DNA of 64,000 nucleotides from assembly GCA_013178095.1 (NCBI GenBank), contig JABLXK010000015.1:1-64000 (forward strand). The letters run 5' to 3'. Source of the DNA: Anaerolineae bacterium. GTDB taxonomy: Bacteria > Chloroflexota > Anaerolineae > Anaerolineales > Anaerolineaceae. Below, piece after piece: positions 1 through 7,239 of this stretch; position 1 is the stretch's first letter; each line of letters opens with the position of its first letter. A program made the position numbers and the translations under genes. The notes under the pieces are model-generated. The model saw only the letters and a program-made list of their open reading frames with translations, had not been told where the DNA came from and made no database searches.

Positions 1-210
1 AGGGCACTGGTTGAGCGTTCAGAGATTGGATCAACCTTGTGAATGCAAGCTCATTTCCAATGTGTTGGAAAGGCTTCAGATACCGTCCGATCTCAACTCG
101 GAAAAAGGCCAGGGGATCTTATCTACGCATCGGGCTTAATGCCTGAAGGGCGGATCCAGATTCACCCTGGCTTTGCGCAATCGGTGCCTTCAGCCTTTCT
201 AACACATCTA

Positions 211-394
211 CCCTTAAAGATACAAGGGCGCATTTCCAAATGCGCCAATTCATTTACAACAGTTGTGGTTATGGATAACCACCCATCCCGCTATCACTCG
301 TGGGTCGGATTGGTGTTCTTCCAATCCGACAAATCTCCTTCCAACAATGCCTTTCGCAACCTTCCTTGTCGGTTTTCGCTTTACTCAAACCGAC
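211..394. repeat. String of four short inverted repeats
   Basis: The first 430 bases hold no convincing gene. Within them four separate near-perfect hairpins follow one another: 227-246 (9-bp arms around CC), 265-282 (8-bp arms around GG), 304-330 (10-bp arms GTCGGATTGG/CCAATCCGAC, 7-nt loop) and 368-394 (8-bp arms GTCGGTTT/AAACCGAC, 11-nt loop). The arms differ in sequence, so this is not one repeat copied. It could be an intergenic repeat cluster, a structured RNA, or a chain of terminators and processing sites behind a gene left of the window. None of the stems is followed by a good T run. Confidence 0.5.
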
Positions 395-433
395 CTACAT
401 TTCCCTGATTAAAATACAGGGACAACCCAACGC

Positions 434-1198
434 CTATTCTATTTTCCACACCTTCTCCCCGCCCATATCCTGCCTGCCGCTCATGCGCAGCGCCTGCACG
501 GTCAGGCTTTCCCGCATTTTCGCTTCGTCTCCAAATAACGACGGGATCTGCGACGCGTACGAACTCAACGCCGTCAATTTCTTTTCTAAATTCTCCAGTG
601 AAAACAACTTCACCTGCGTCTCCCCGCCGTTGATCGCCTCCATGCGCTTTTCCAGCCAATCCGCATGCAGCGCGTAAGGCAAATCCTCGTAGAAACGCAC
701 CGCATATCCGCTTCCCTGCAGGCGCACTCCCAGGTCGAACGCCAATAAATGGTCGATGTGCCCGCCGATCCCCAGCGGCGCGTACATTTCGACTTCCTCC
801 GTCTTAAACAGCGCACTTACTTTTTCGAGATAATGCCCCACCAGCGCGCCATCCTGCGGATTGCGCGTCCCCAGGATGTCGTCCATAGCTGGGTACAGCC
901 ACTCCCCGCGCGCATCCTGCCGGTAGATCAGGTCGCGCACGTCCCCGTACACGCCCTCCGCTCGTATGACGCCCAGGGCTTGCCGGTCCTCCGCCGCGCG
1001 CAGCGCGGTGATGTCCCTCGGGTTCCCCCAACTGGCGTGCAGCTCGCGCGCCGCCGGCGAGAGCGGACCCTGGTAATGGGCGCAGAACAGGTTGTAAACC
1101 AACACGCGTTCACCCGCCTCTACCGCCTGCGCCATCCATCCCCCGCAGGATAGCACCGCGTCGTCCAGGTGCGGTGAGAGAACCAAAATCGTTTTCAT
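434..1198 (-). CDS. PIG-L (LmbE-like) family deacetylase
   Basis: A 254-residue protein of the zinc-dependent PIG-L/LmbE N-deacetylase family. Members remove acetyl groups from GlcNAc-type sugars, mycothiol/bacillithiol precursors or antibiotics. The N-terminal family motif PHLDDAVLSCGG begins at residue 9 and supplies zinc ligands H10 and D13. The second metal site is GGHIDH, with H147 and H150. Length is usual for the family. There is no signal peptide, so it is probably cytoplasmic. The start is preceded by GAGG at a proper distance. It stands alone, divergent from the HAD phosphatase gene. The substrate cannot be read from the sequence; a bacillithiol-type or lipid-linked sugar role is possible but unproven. 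Confidence 0.85.
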   Translation of the reverse strand: MKTILVLSPHLDDAVLSCGGWMAQAVEAGERVLVYNLFCAHYQGPLSPAARELHASWGNPRDITALRAAEDRQALGVIRAEGVYGDVRDLIYRQDARGEWLYPAMDDILGTRNPQDGALVGHYLEKVSALFKTEEVEMYAPLGIGGHIDHLLAFDLGVRLQGSGYAVRFYEDLPYALHADWLEKRMEAINGGETQVKLFSLENLEKKLTALSSYASQIPSLFGDEAKMRESLTVQALRMSGRQDMGGEKVWKIE

Positions 1199-1230
1199 TT
1201 ATCGTTTCCTCTATCCTATTTTACTGTTCC

Positions 1231-1336
1231 CCATCTGTGTTCATCAAATCCTGGCTGACAATACTCTCGGAGATCTTAATAACCACAGGAAAAATCAATA
1301 ATTCATAAAATTATCTGTGTGCATCTGTGGTTAATT
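1231..1336. repeat. Dispersed 'CATCTGTGTTCATC' repeat copy
   Basis: The divergent intergenic space holds the words CATCTGTGTTCATC and ATCTGTGTGCATCTGTGG. Closely related text recurs at about 4450-4495, 5502-5549 and 5938-5986. This marks a small dispersed intergenic repeat family in this genome. It is non-coding and of unknown origin. Confidence 0.6.
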
Positions 1337-1348
1337 GGCCTCTCAAGG

Positions 1349-1354
1349 TAAAAT
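1349..1354 (+). promoter_or_regulatory. -10 element of the HAD gene, leaderless layout
   Basis: TAAAAT ends eight bases before the ATG at 1363, which places the expected transcription start on or next to the start codon. No Shine-Dalgarno sequence lies in front of that ATG. The same layout recurs at several genes in this window. Confidence 0.5.
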
Positions 1355-1362
1355 CATATCCT

Positions 1363-2187
1363 ATGATTGAACCCAACCAAGTCAAACTGCTCGCCTTCGA
1401 TCTGGACGGCACGCTGATTGCCGCGCACCAGACAATCTCCCCCTTCACCAAATCCGTGCTCATGCGCCTGCGCTCGCGCGGCGTCCTTTCCACCATCGCC
1501 ACCGGTCGCATCCTGCCCGCGGTGACCGCCTTTGCCGACGACCTGGAGATCGACATCCCCCTGATCCTCTCCAACGGCGGCATCCTGCAAAACCGCCGCG
1601 GCGAGCTGACCGCCTTCACCCCCCTGCCGCTGGACGTCATTCAGGATACCATCCGGGTGGCTGCCGATCAAAAACGCGACCTGGTCGTTTACATCTGCGA
1701 GGATATTTATGTCCTGCGCAACACCGACAACATCTCCCCCACCTACGGCAAGTCGTCCGCTTACCTGCACGAGGTCGGCAGTTGGGATACCATCGCCGAT
1801 AAGCTGCCGGGCGCCAACAAATGCGTGATCGTCGACCAGACCAATGAGCAGAACCTGGTCGAAACCGAGGCGGCATTGCGGGCAGCCCTCGACGGGCGCG
1901 CCGTCACCCTGCGCTCCAGCAAAGCCCTGCTGGAAGTGCAGCCCAACGGCATCACCAAAGCCACCGGCCTGCGCCAGTTGGCCGATGCGCTCGGCATCAC
2001 CCTCGAACAGGTGATCGCCTTCGGCGATTACGACAACGACGCCGAAATGCTGCAAGCCGCCGGCCTGGGCGTGGCCGTGGGCGAAGCCACCCCCGCCTGC
2101 CTGGAGAACGCCGACCTGCTGGTCGCTTCACCCGAAGCGGACGGGCCAGCCCATTTTCTCGAAGATTTTTTTCTTTCCGAGGGATAG
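1363..2187 (+). CDS. Cof-type HAD-IIB family phosphatase
   Basis: A 274-residue haloacid-dehalogenase phosphatase of the Cof/IIB group, which typically dephosphorylates sugar phosphates, pyridoxal phosphate or FMN. Motif I is FDLDGTL with nucleophile D13 and acid D15. Motif II is the threonine in IATGR (T47). K199 precedes motif IV, GDYDND at residues 221-226, which holds the Mg-binding aspartates. The cap between residues 80 and 190 is of the C2 type. An in-frame start 36 bases upstream lies inside the dispersed repeat, so the ATG next to the -10 element is preferred. It is monocistronic and followed by a terminator. The substrate is not predictable. Confidence 0.85.
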   Translation: MIEPNQVKLLAFDLDGTLIAAHQTISPFTKSVLMRLRSRGVLSTIATGRILPAVTAFADDLEIDIPLILSNGGILQNRRGELTAFTPLPLDVIQDTIRVAADQKRDLVVYICEDIYVLRNTDNISPTYGKSSAYLHEVGSWDTIADKLPGANKCVIVDQTNEQNLVETEAALRAALDGRAVTLRSSKALLEVQPNGITKATGLRQLADALGITLEQVIAFGDYDNDAEMLQAAGLGVAVGEATPACLENADLLVASPEADGPAHFLEDFFLSEG

Positions 2188-2207
2188 ATAAAAAGAATTA
2201 ATCAGAG

Positions 2208-2233
2208 AGTGCGCCCGTGTGGCGCGCTTTTTG
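2208..2233 (+). terminator. Rho-independent terminator after the HAD gene
   Basis: Arms AGTGCGCC and GGCGCGCT (8 bp, one G-U pair) enclose the loop CGTGT and are followed by five Ts. It lies 20 bases after the HAD stop codon. Confidence 0.75.
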
Positions 2234-2312
2234 TTATCCGGCAAAGACCGGTTTGGTTTGAGGGATATCTATTCAAACAAAATGAAACGCGCGTGGCAGC
2301 CGAATAGCATCA

Positions 2313-2741
2313 CTATTGTTCCAACCCCCAACTCTTGATCTTTTCCGGTTTCAGCTTGATCAACAGGTTCTCCGGGTCTTCCATCCATTCCTGCGGATCC
2401 TGCGCCAGCACCCCCTGCTCGCCCAGGTTGCGCGCGTAGATCCAGGTGAACTTCTCGCGCAGGAATGCGCGCGGCCCGCGCACCAGCTCCGCCCTGCCTT
2501 CCAGCACCACCGCCTGGTTGTCGAGGTGGTTCGTGGTCGTGTCGATCACCACCGAGATCCAGGCGTTCTTTTGAATATTGCGCACCTTGTGCGTGCTGCT
2601 GTACGCGCTGATCCACAGGCATTCCCCATCCCAGCCGTACCACACCGGCACCACGTGCGGCCGGTTTTGTTCGTCGACTGTTGCAATACGGGCGATCAAG
2701 GCTTTACCTAAGAATTCGTCATTAACCTTATTCTGATTCAT
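2313..2741 (-). CDS. Pyridoxamine 5'-phosphate oxidase-like flavin-binding protein
   Basis: A 142-residue protein with the split-barrel fold of PNPOx-like proteins, which bind FMN, F420 or haem. The N-terminal strand run 'ARIATVDEQNRPHVVPVWY' followed by 'LWISAYSSTHKVRNI' is typical, as is the later 'VVLEGRAELV'. The C-terminal residues of true PdxH are not evident, so this is not a clear vitamin B6 enzyme. An in-frame TTG lies 12 bases upstream. The ATG is preferred because GGATAAGAG precedes it. It is downstream of the acyl-CoA synthetase remnant and miaA on the same strand. The cofactor and substrate are unknown. Confidence 0.75.
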   Translation of the reverse strand: MNQNKVNDEFLGKALIARIATVDEQNRPHVVPVWYGWDGECLWISAYSSTHKVRNIQKNAWISVVIDTTTNHLDNQAVVLEGRAELVRGPRAFLREKFTWIYARNLGEQGVLAQDPQEWMEDPENLLIKLKPEKIKSWGLEQ

Positions 2742-2781
2742 ACTCTTATCCAAAAGTGTTTTCCTATAATTTATCGAAAAA

Positions 2782-2952
2782 TCAACCAGTATTATTGCTA
2801 ACCGACTCCCTCCTCAACACCTTCCCCACCCCCGACCCGGGTAATTTGTCAATAAAGATCACCTCGCGCGGCACCTTGTAGCTCATCAGGTCGGCGCGGC
2901 ACCACTCCTGCACCGCCTCGGTCGTCAGCGCCGGGTCCTTACGCGCAACCGG
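2782..2952 (-). pseudogene. C-terminal remnant of an AMP-forming acyl-CoA synthetase
   Basis: Translating the minus strand between miaA and the flavin protein gives about 55 residues, including 'KDPALTTEAVQEWCRADL', 'MSYKVPREVIFIDKLPGSG' and 'VGKVLRRE', then a stop. This is the hallmark C-terminal domain end of fatty-acid/acyl-CoA synthetases, including the conserved 'YKVPR' and the catalytic-lysine segment 'GKVLRRE'. The rest of the roughly 500-residue enzyme is absent. The open frame runs back into miaA without an initiation codon, so it looks like a gene remnant left after a deletion. Confidence 0.75.
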
Positions 2953-2965
2953 AGCTGATCTCTTC

Positions 2966-3907
2966 TCAGGCTCCCTGCCATTCTTCTACATCTAATATAT
3001 ACGATCGCACCACGCTGCGCACGTCCCCTTGCATGGAAAACCAGCGGATGCGCGGATCGTCTTGCTTGAACCAGTTGGCCTGGCGGCGCACGAACAGGCG
3101 CGTGCGGCGCTTGATCAGCAAGACCGCCTCCTCCAGGTTCATCTCTCCTTTTATATAAGCCGCCATCTCACCGTAGCCGATGGCGGAGAGCGCCGGAGCG
3201 TCCGGTGCGTAACCGCGCGCCAGCAGCCCGCGCACCTCATCCGCGAAGCCGTCCGCCAGCATCTGTTCGATACGCGCGTCGATGCGCGCGTAAAGCTCGG
3301 CGCGCTCGCGCTTCAGGCCGATCAACTTATATTGATAGGGCAATTCACCCTTGCTGCGCTGCTCCGAGAAGCGCCGTCCGGTGTTGAAGATCACCTCCAG
3401 CGCGCGCACCGTCCGGCGCCGGTTGCGCCAGTCGATAGCCGCGGCCGCCGCCGGATCGAGCAGCGCCAGTTTGGCGTGCAGCGCTTGCGCGCCGATTTCC
3501 TCCGCCCAGGCTTCGATGGCCGCGCGCATGCGCTCGTCCGGCTGCTGCGGCGGGATGCTCCAGCCCTCCGTGATGGCGCGCACGTACTGCCCGGTGCCGC
3601 CCACCACCAGCGGCAGCTTGCCCCTGGTTTGGATATCTGCGATGATGCGCAGTGCCTCGCGCTGAAAGAGCGCCAGGCTGTAGGTCTGGTCGGGTTCGGC
3701 AATGTCGATCAGGTGATGGGGAATGGAACGCAGCTCCTGTGGGGTGGGCTTAGCCGTGCCGATGTCCATGCCGCGGTAGAACAGGCGCGAGTCGGCCGAG
3801 ATGATTTCGGCGTCCAGCTCGCCCGCCAGCTCCAGCGCCAGGGTGGTCTTGCCCACCGCCGTCGGGCCGACCAGGATCACCACAGGATGCTCAACCGGAT
3901 AACGCAT
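2966..3907 (-). CDS. miaA: tRNA dimethylallyltransferase MiaA
   Basis: A 313-residue tRNA prenyltransferase that transfers the dimethylallyl group from DMAPP to A37 of tRNAs reading UNN codons, in the cytoplasm. The P-loop GPTAVGKT is at residues 14-21. It is followed by the family signature 'AEIISADSRLFYRGMDIGTA' and 'PHHLIDI'. The C-terminal 'RRTRLFVRRQANWFK' is the tRNA-binding region. Length matches the family. Its start lies inside the end of yraN, so the two are translationally coupled. It would draw on the isoprenoid pool that the mevalonate-type decarboxylase at 44.1 kb helps make. Confidence 0.95.
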   Translation of the reverse strand: MRYPVEHPVVILVGPTAVGKTTLALELAGELDAEIISADSRLFYRGMDIGTAKPTPQELRSIPHHLIDIAEPDQTYSLALFQREALRIIADIQTRGKLPLVVGGTGQYVRAITEGWSIPPQQPDERMRAAIEAWAEEIGAQALHAKLALLDPAAAAAIDWRNRRRTVRALEVIFNTGRRFSEQRSKGELPYQYKLIGLKRERAELYARIDARIEQMLADGFADEVRGLLARGYAPDAPALSAIGYGEMAAYIKGEMNLEEAVLLIKRRTRLFVRRQANWFKQDDPRIRWFSMQGDVRSVVRSYILDVEEWQGA

Positions 3908-4277
3908 ATTTGAACCAGGTCACTTTCACTTGTTGATTGGGTTGCCGTTCCACGGAGAGCACGTCGATGCGCCAGTCCGCGTCCAGCAGGTCGTGAGTTT
4001 GCAGGTAGTCCAGCGCGGAGTTGCGCATGTGCTCCTGCTTTTTGGGGGTGACGGACTCCTCGGGGTAGCCGAAGGTTTGCGTGCGGCGCGTCTTGACCTC
4101 GCAGAACAGCAGTGTGCCGTCCTCCTTGGCCACCAGGTCGATCTCGCCGTAGGCTGTGCGCACATTGCTCTCCAGCACCTGCGCGCCCTGAGCTTCCAGG
4201 TAGCGCCGGGCCGCCCCCTCGCCCCAGCTCCCCAGGCGCTTGTTGTCGCTTTGCTTCCTTTTCGCTCGTCCGTCCAT
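3891..4277 (-). CDS. YraN family (UPF0102) endonuclease-like protein
   Basis: A 128-residue member of the UPF0102/YraN family, which has a Holliday-junction-resolvase-like PD-(D/E)XK fold and no settled function. The expected residues are present: 'GSWGEGAARRYLEAQG' with E20, 'YGEIDLVA' with D47, and 'FCEVKTR' with E60 and K62. It overlaps miaA by 17 bases as the first gene of a two-gene unit. A TATAAT box ends 11 bases upstream of the ATG, leaving only a few bases of 5' leader and no Shine-Dalgarno sequence. Family assignment is secure. Nuclease activity is inferred from the fold. Confidence 0.9.
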   Translation of the reverse strand: MDGRAKRKQSDNKRLGSWGEGAARRYLEAQGAQVLESNVRTAYGEIDLVAKEDGTLLFCEVKTRRTQTFGYPEESVTPKKQEHMRNSALDYLQTHDLLDADWRIDVLSVERQPNQQVKVTWFKYALSG

Positions 4278-4288
4278 GATTATTTCTC

Positions 4289-4294
4289 ATTATA
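4289..4294 (-). promoter_or_regulatory. -10 element for yraN-miaA
   Basis: An exact TATAAT on the minus strand ends 11 bases before the yraN ATG, predicting a leader of about 4-5 nt. No convincing -35 hexamer was seen. Confidence 0.5.
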
Positions 4295-4327
4295 GTATGC
4301 CTGATCGAAGAGAGCGCGAAAAATCAA

Positions 4328-4495
4328 TGTCATTCTGAACGAGCAGGGCGAGTGAAGAATCTCGGCTGAAGGTTGATGTGCGCCAGGAATATTTTTCTTC
4401 CAACCGAGATGCTTCACTGCGTTCAGCATGACACTTGGATTGAAGGACCTCATCTGTGTTCATCAACCCTAAATAATCATCAGAGTCCATCTGTG
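4328..4495. repeat. Composite dispersed repeat, copy 1
   Basis: This stretch begins TGTCATTCTGAAC and runs through GAATCTCGGCTG, GTGCGCCAGGAAT and CAACCGAGATGCTTCACTGC to CATCTGTGTTCATCAACC. The same modules recur in the same order and orientation at 5794-5986. The outer parts (GTCATTCTGAAC and GTTCAGCATGACA) are inverted relative to each other, so a single unit can fold back on itself. It is a non-coding dispersed element, and the two copies flank the orphan gene between them. Confidence 0.75.
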
Positions 4496-4498
4496 TCG

Positions 4499-4578
4499 AA
4501 AACCGAAACCAGCCTGCACCCACGTAATACGGCAGTAACTCAAGTGGCGGCTATGGAAAACCGTCCTACATTTCTTGT
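4499..4578. repeat. 'AAACCGAAACCAGCCTGCAC' repeat, copy 1
   Basis: About 80 bases running through AACCGAAACCAGCCTGCACC, CTCAAGTGGCGG and CCTACATTT. It matches 5550-5629 with scattered substitutions. Read on the other strand it begins like the common 'GTAGGGTGCGTTT' intergenic repeats. No coding potential was seen. Confidence 0.65.
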
Positions 4579-4713
4579 CAAGGTACCTATAATCACATAT
4601 CATCCTATAAGATGAATTTTGGTCGGACACAAAATGCAAATCCCAATGCTAATTTAAAGAATAGATCGCATAAAATGAATTAAAATAATGGTAACGATTC
4701 TATAATAATTTAT

Positions 4714-4725
4714 TCAGTATAGAAA
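4714..4725 (+). repeat. 12-bp direct repeat, left copy
   Basis: The word TCAGTATAGAAA occurs here and again at 5384-5395, on either side of the orphan gene. It may be a target-site duplication, a recombination site or chance in AT-rich DNA. Confidence 0.45.
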
Positions 4726-4798
4726 TGCAAAAATGTAACAAGTGCCAGCACTCGTATACTGTGGTTCCTTTTCAAGGGGTTATAAATAAGGAGAAAAA

Positions 4799-5296
4799 AT
4801 GAATTCATGTGAAATTTCAAAAAATGCAGTATTAGCGGGCGATCTTCATGAAGTTGATCCATTTATCGATTCGATCATCAATAACCTAAAGAAATCCGAA
4901 GAATACTTCCCTTTTGATATGACGATCTCAGGATATGCAAATGACCCGCGTCCTTTATGGGAAGTGGAAGAAATCAGGAAATGGTGCGAAAGTTTGCAGC
5001 AAAAGCATCCTTATCTGCCATATCTGTTATCAAATTCAACAATTGAATGGTATGCCCTCTGTATTTTAGAGATTGAGGAGGTTGAACGTCGCGAAACAAT
5101 ATTTGGGACAAGAGGTGTCTATCGAATAACGATGAATGAATTCAAAAAATTTAGCGCGCAAGTGACAGGTGGATCAGGAATTCTTTTTCATAATATTTGT
5201 GACATTTCGACTAATAAGCAATTCGAATTGATGATGTTATCATCTGAACGAATGATTAAAGCATTGTCAAATGTATTGTTTATTACAGAAAAGTAG
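4799..5296 (+). CDS. Orphan AT-rich gene, unknown function
   Basis: A 165-residue soluble, acidic protein that I do not recognise. AAGGAG at 4788-4793 sits at ideal distance from the ATG, and TATAAT at 4701-4706 may be its -10 box, giving a leader of roughly 85 nt. The central part, 'GYANDPRPLWEVEEIRKW' then 'KHPYLPYLLS', loosely recalls the 'DPREL..IPEVR.W....P.LPYLL' pattern of CRR6/DUF1817-like proteins, but the match is weak. There is no signal peptide or membrane segment. Base composition is clearly lower in GC than neighbouring genes. The gene lies between 12-bp direct repeats and between composite repeats, which suggests acquisition by transfer. It may be a lone accessory or immunity-type gene. 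Confidence 0.7.
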   Translation: MNSCEISKNAVLAGDLHEVDPFIDSIINNLKKSEEYFPFDMTISGYANDPRPLWEVEEIRKWCESLQQKHPYLPYLLSNSTIEWYALCILEIEEVERRETIFGTRGVYRITMNEFKKFSAQVTGGSGILFHNICDISTNKQFELMMLSSERMIKALSNVLFITEK

Positions 5297-5383
5297 CTAA
5301 TTAATTTCTCTCCATAAGAAACTGTAGAGAACCAGCGAATATGGGAGATAGACACCCCAGTTTTTATTATTAGCGTTACTTAA

Positions 5384-5395
5384 TCAGTATAGAAA
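5384..5395 (+). repeat. 12-bp direct repeat, right copy
   Basis: Second copy of TCAGTATAGAAA, 670 bases from the first, immediately before the terminator-like hairpin downstream of the orphan gene. Confidence 0.45.
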
Positions 5396-5436
5396 CAAAG
5401 GTGATTTTTCGTTTTCCTTTGCCTTTATTTTTTATT
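5396..5436 (+). terminator. Possible terminator of the orphan gene
   Basis: CAAAGG (5396-5401) pairs with CCTTTG (5416-5421) around a T-rich loop and is followed by a long T-rich tract. The stem is short and AU-rich, so this is only a moderate candidate. Confidence 0.4.
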
Positions 5437-5501
5437 TAAAATTTAATCCATTCCTGGATATGTACTTATTTATACAAGAATGACAGTAACCAGAAGGGTA
5501 T

Positions 5502-5629
5502 TATCTGCGTCCATAAATCATAAAATAATTGTCTGCGTTCATCTGCGTCAAAAACCGAAACCAACCTGCACCCACGCATTACAGCAATAATTCAAGTGGC
5601 GCGTATGGAAACGCACCCTACTTTTGATT
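5502..5629. repeat. 'ATCTGCGTTCATCTGCGTC' plus 'AACCGAAACC' repeat, copy 2
   Basis: The words ATCTGCGTCCATAAATCATA and GTCTGCGTTCATCTGCGTC are followed by a second copy of the AACCGAAACC module (compare 4499-4578). The next 35 bases carry the hairpin CCCTCTCC/GGAGAGGG and the text GTCAGGGGTGAGG, another common intergenic repeat type. The whole 5297-6084 gap therefore consists of dispersed repeats. I saw no gene or RNA in it. Confidence 0.65.
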
Positions 5630-5793
5630 TGACAGCGGACTCCCTCTCCTTCCAGGAGAGGGTCAGGGGTGAGGTCGTAGCCCACTGCAAGAGCAGTGAG
5701 CGGAGATAATCGACTCATGATTGCATCTAGCAATCCATGAGTCGGTCATCGTTTGAGCAAGCGACGTAGAGCTGCATTCTATTCCCCTTTAAT

Positions 5794-5986
5794 TGTCATC
5801 CTGAACCCCGAAGGGGTGCCTGCCCTCAGCGGAGCGTGGGGAAGGATCTCGGCTGGATGTTGACGTGCGCCAGGAATTTTGTTCTTCCAACCGAGATGCT
5901 TCACTGCGTTCAGCATGACACTTGGATAGAAAGATATTATCTGTGTTCATCAACCATAAAATCATCATCCGCGTTCATCTGCGTTA
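5794..5986. repeat. Composite dispersed repeat, copy 2
   Basis: It repeats the modules of 4328-4495 in the same orientation: TGTCATCCTGAAC, GGATCTCGGCTGG, GTGCGCCAGGAAT, CAACCGAGATGCTTCACTGC, CAGCATGACACTTGGAT and CTGTGTTCATCAACC. It carries an extra segment of about 20 bases near the left end. Together with copy 1 it brackets a 1.3-kb AT-rich segment. Confidence 0.75.
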
Positions 5987-6084
5987 AATTCCATTAACCT
6001 GCGCTGTGTCAGAGCGCGAATTTGACAATTAAAAAATCCCTGCTAAACTTGAAAAACACTATTCGTAAAGAAAGCATCCCACTT

Positions 6085-7239
6085 ATGCCAACCGCACAAA
6101 TACTTGCCATCGGCACCGAACTCCTGCTCGGCGTCATCACCGACACAAACACCGCCTACATCGCCCGCAGCCTCAACCAATACGGCGTGGACATCTTCAA
6201 AACCGGCACCATCGGCGATAACGAAGCCCGCATCGCCGAGGAAATCCGCGCCATCCTGCAGGAAAGCGACATCCTCATCACCACCGGCGGCCTCGGCCCC
6301 ACCGTGGACGACCCCACCCGCCAGGCTGTGGCGCGTGCCTTTGGCGTCGAGCTGGACTTTTACCCCGAGCTATGGGAGCAAATTGAAACCCGCTTCCGCG
6401 CTTACGGCCGCCCGCCCTCCGAGAACAACAAACGCCAGGCGTACCTGCCGCGCGGCGCGCAGGCCATCGAAAACCCGGTCGGCACCGCCCCCGCTTTCGC
6501 TTTTTGGAAAGAGGGCAAGGTGGTGGTCAGCCTGCCCGGCGTGCCCTCCGAAATGAAAACGTTACTGGAAGATGCGGTCATCCCCATGCTGCGGGAGCGT
6601 TTCAAGCTGGCCGGCATCACCCTTTCCCGCACACTGCGCTCCGCCGGCATGGGCGAATCCAACGTGGACGAGCTGGTCTCCGAATTGGAAAAACTCAGCA
6701 ACCCCACCGTAGGACTGGCCGCCCATCCCGGCCAGGTGGACATCCGCATCACCGCCAAAGCCCCCAGCCGCGCGGAAGCCGAAGCGCTCATTCGGCCGGT
6801 CGAGGAGCAGGTGCGCCGCATGCTGGGCGTGAAGATCTACGGCGCGGACGAGGACACCCTGCCCGCCGTGCTGACCAAACTAACCATCGATTGCGATATT
6901 CATCTCGACGTGCTCTATACCCCCGCGCTCGAAGAGATCGTGGCAGACGTTAAAACCCTGCCCTTCGTGCGCTCTGCCCGCGTCGTTCCATCCACTGATG
7001 AAAATTCATTGTACAATGATGTTCATGACCAAGATGTACTGGTCCTTTCCGCCGGTGAACGCGCCGGAAAACGGGCGCTGGATATGTCTCTGCGGCTGGG
7101 CGGAAAAACCCTGCAAGATACGCGCAATTTCGGCGGGCACCCCGCCCTTTATCCCCTGTGGGTCAAGAATTACATTTTCAGCTTTATACGCGAGTCCATC
7201 TTAAACTTAAAAGAGAAAGGTGAATTATGCAAAAAGTAG
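6085..7239 (+). CDS. CinA-like molybdopterin-binding domain protein
   Basis: A 384-residue protein whose first 250 residues are the COG1058/CinA N-terminal domain (MoaB/Mog fold), linked in CinA to ADP-ribose/NMN pyrophosphatase chemistry. Visible motifs are 'AIGTELLLG' at the N-terminus, 'ITTGGLGPTVDD', 'PVGTAPAF' and 'LPGVPSEM'. The canonical CinA C-terminal deamidase signature (TLA.AESCTGG) is absent. The last 110 residues are divergent and end in a hydrophobic stretch. An in-frame codon 63 bases upstream exists, but the ATG gives the usual family start 'MPTAQILAIGTE'. Its end overlaps the next gene by 13 bases, so the two are coupled. It is the first gene of a four-gene run. Function beyond the domain is uncertain. 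Confidence 0.8.
   Translation: MPTAQILAIGTELLLGVITDTNTAYIARSLNQYGVDIFKTGTIGDNEARIAEEIRAILQESDILITTGGLGPTVDDPTRQAVARAFGVELDFYPELWEQIETRFRAYGRPPSENNKRQAYLPRGAQAIENPVGTAPAFAFWKEGKVVVSLPGVPSEMKTLLEDAVIPMLRERFKLAGITLSRTLRSAGMGESNVDELVSELEKLSNPTVGLAAHPGQVDIRITAKAPSRAEAEALIRPVEEQVRRMLGVKIYGADEDTLPAVLTKLTIDCDIHLDVLYTPALEEIVADVKTLPFVRSARVVPSTDENSLYNDVHDQDVLVLSAGERAGKRALDMSLRLGGKTLQDTRNFGGHPALYPLWVKNYIFSFIRESILNLKEKGELCKK

Noticed and set aside
43..408. Open frame of 121 codons near the left edge
   Set aside because: It spans all four hairpins, has no ribosome site or recognisable sequence, and lacks gene-like codon use.
5297..6084. Possible tRNA or small RNA in the repeat-rich gap
   Set aside because: No cloverleaf, CCA end or conserved RNA motif was found; the text matches dispersed repeats.
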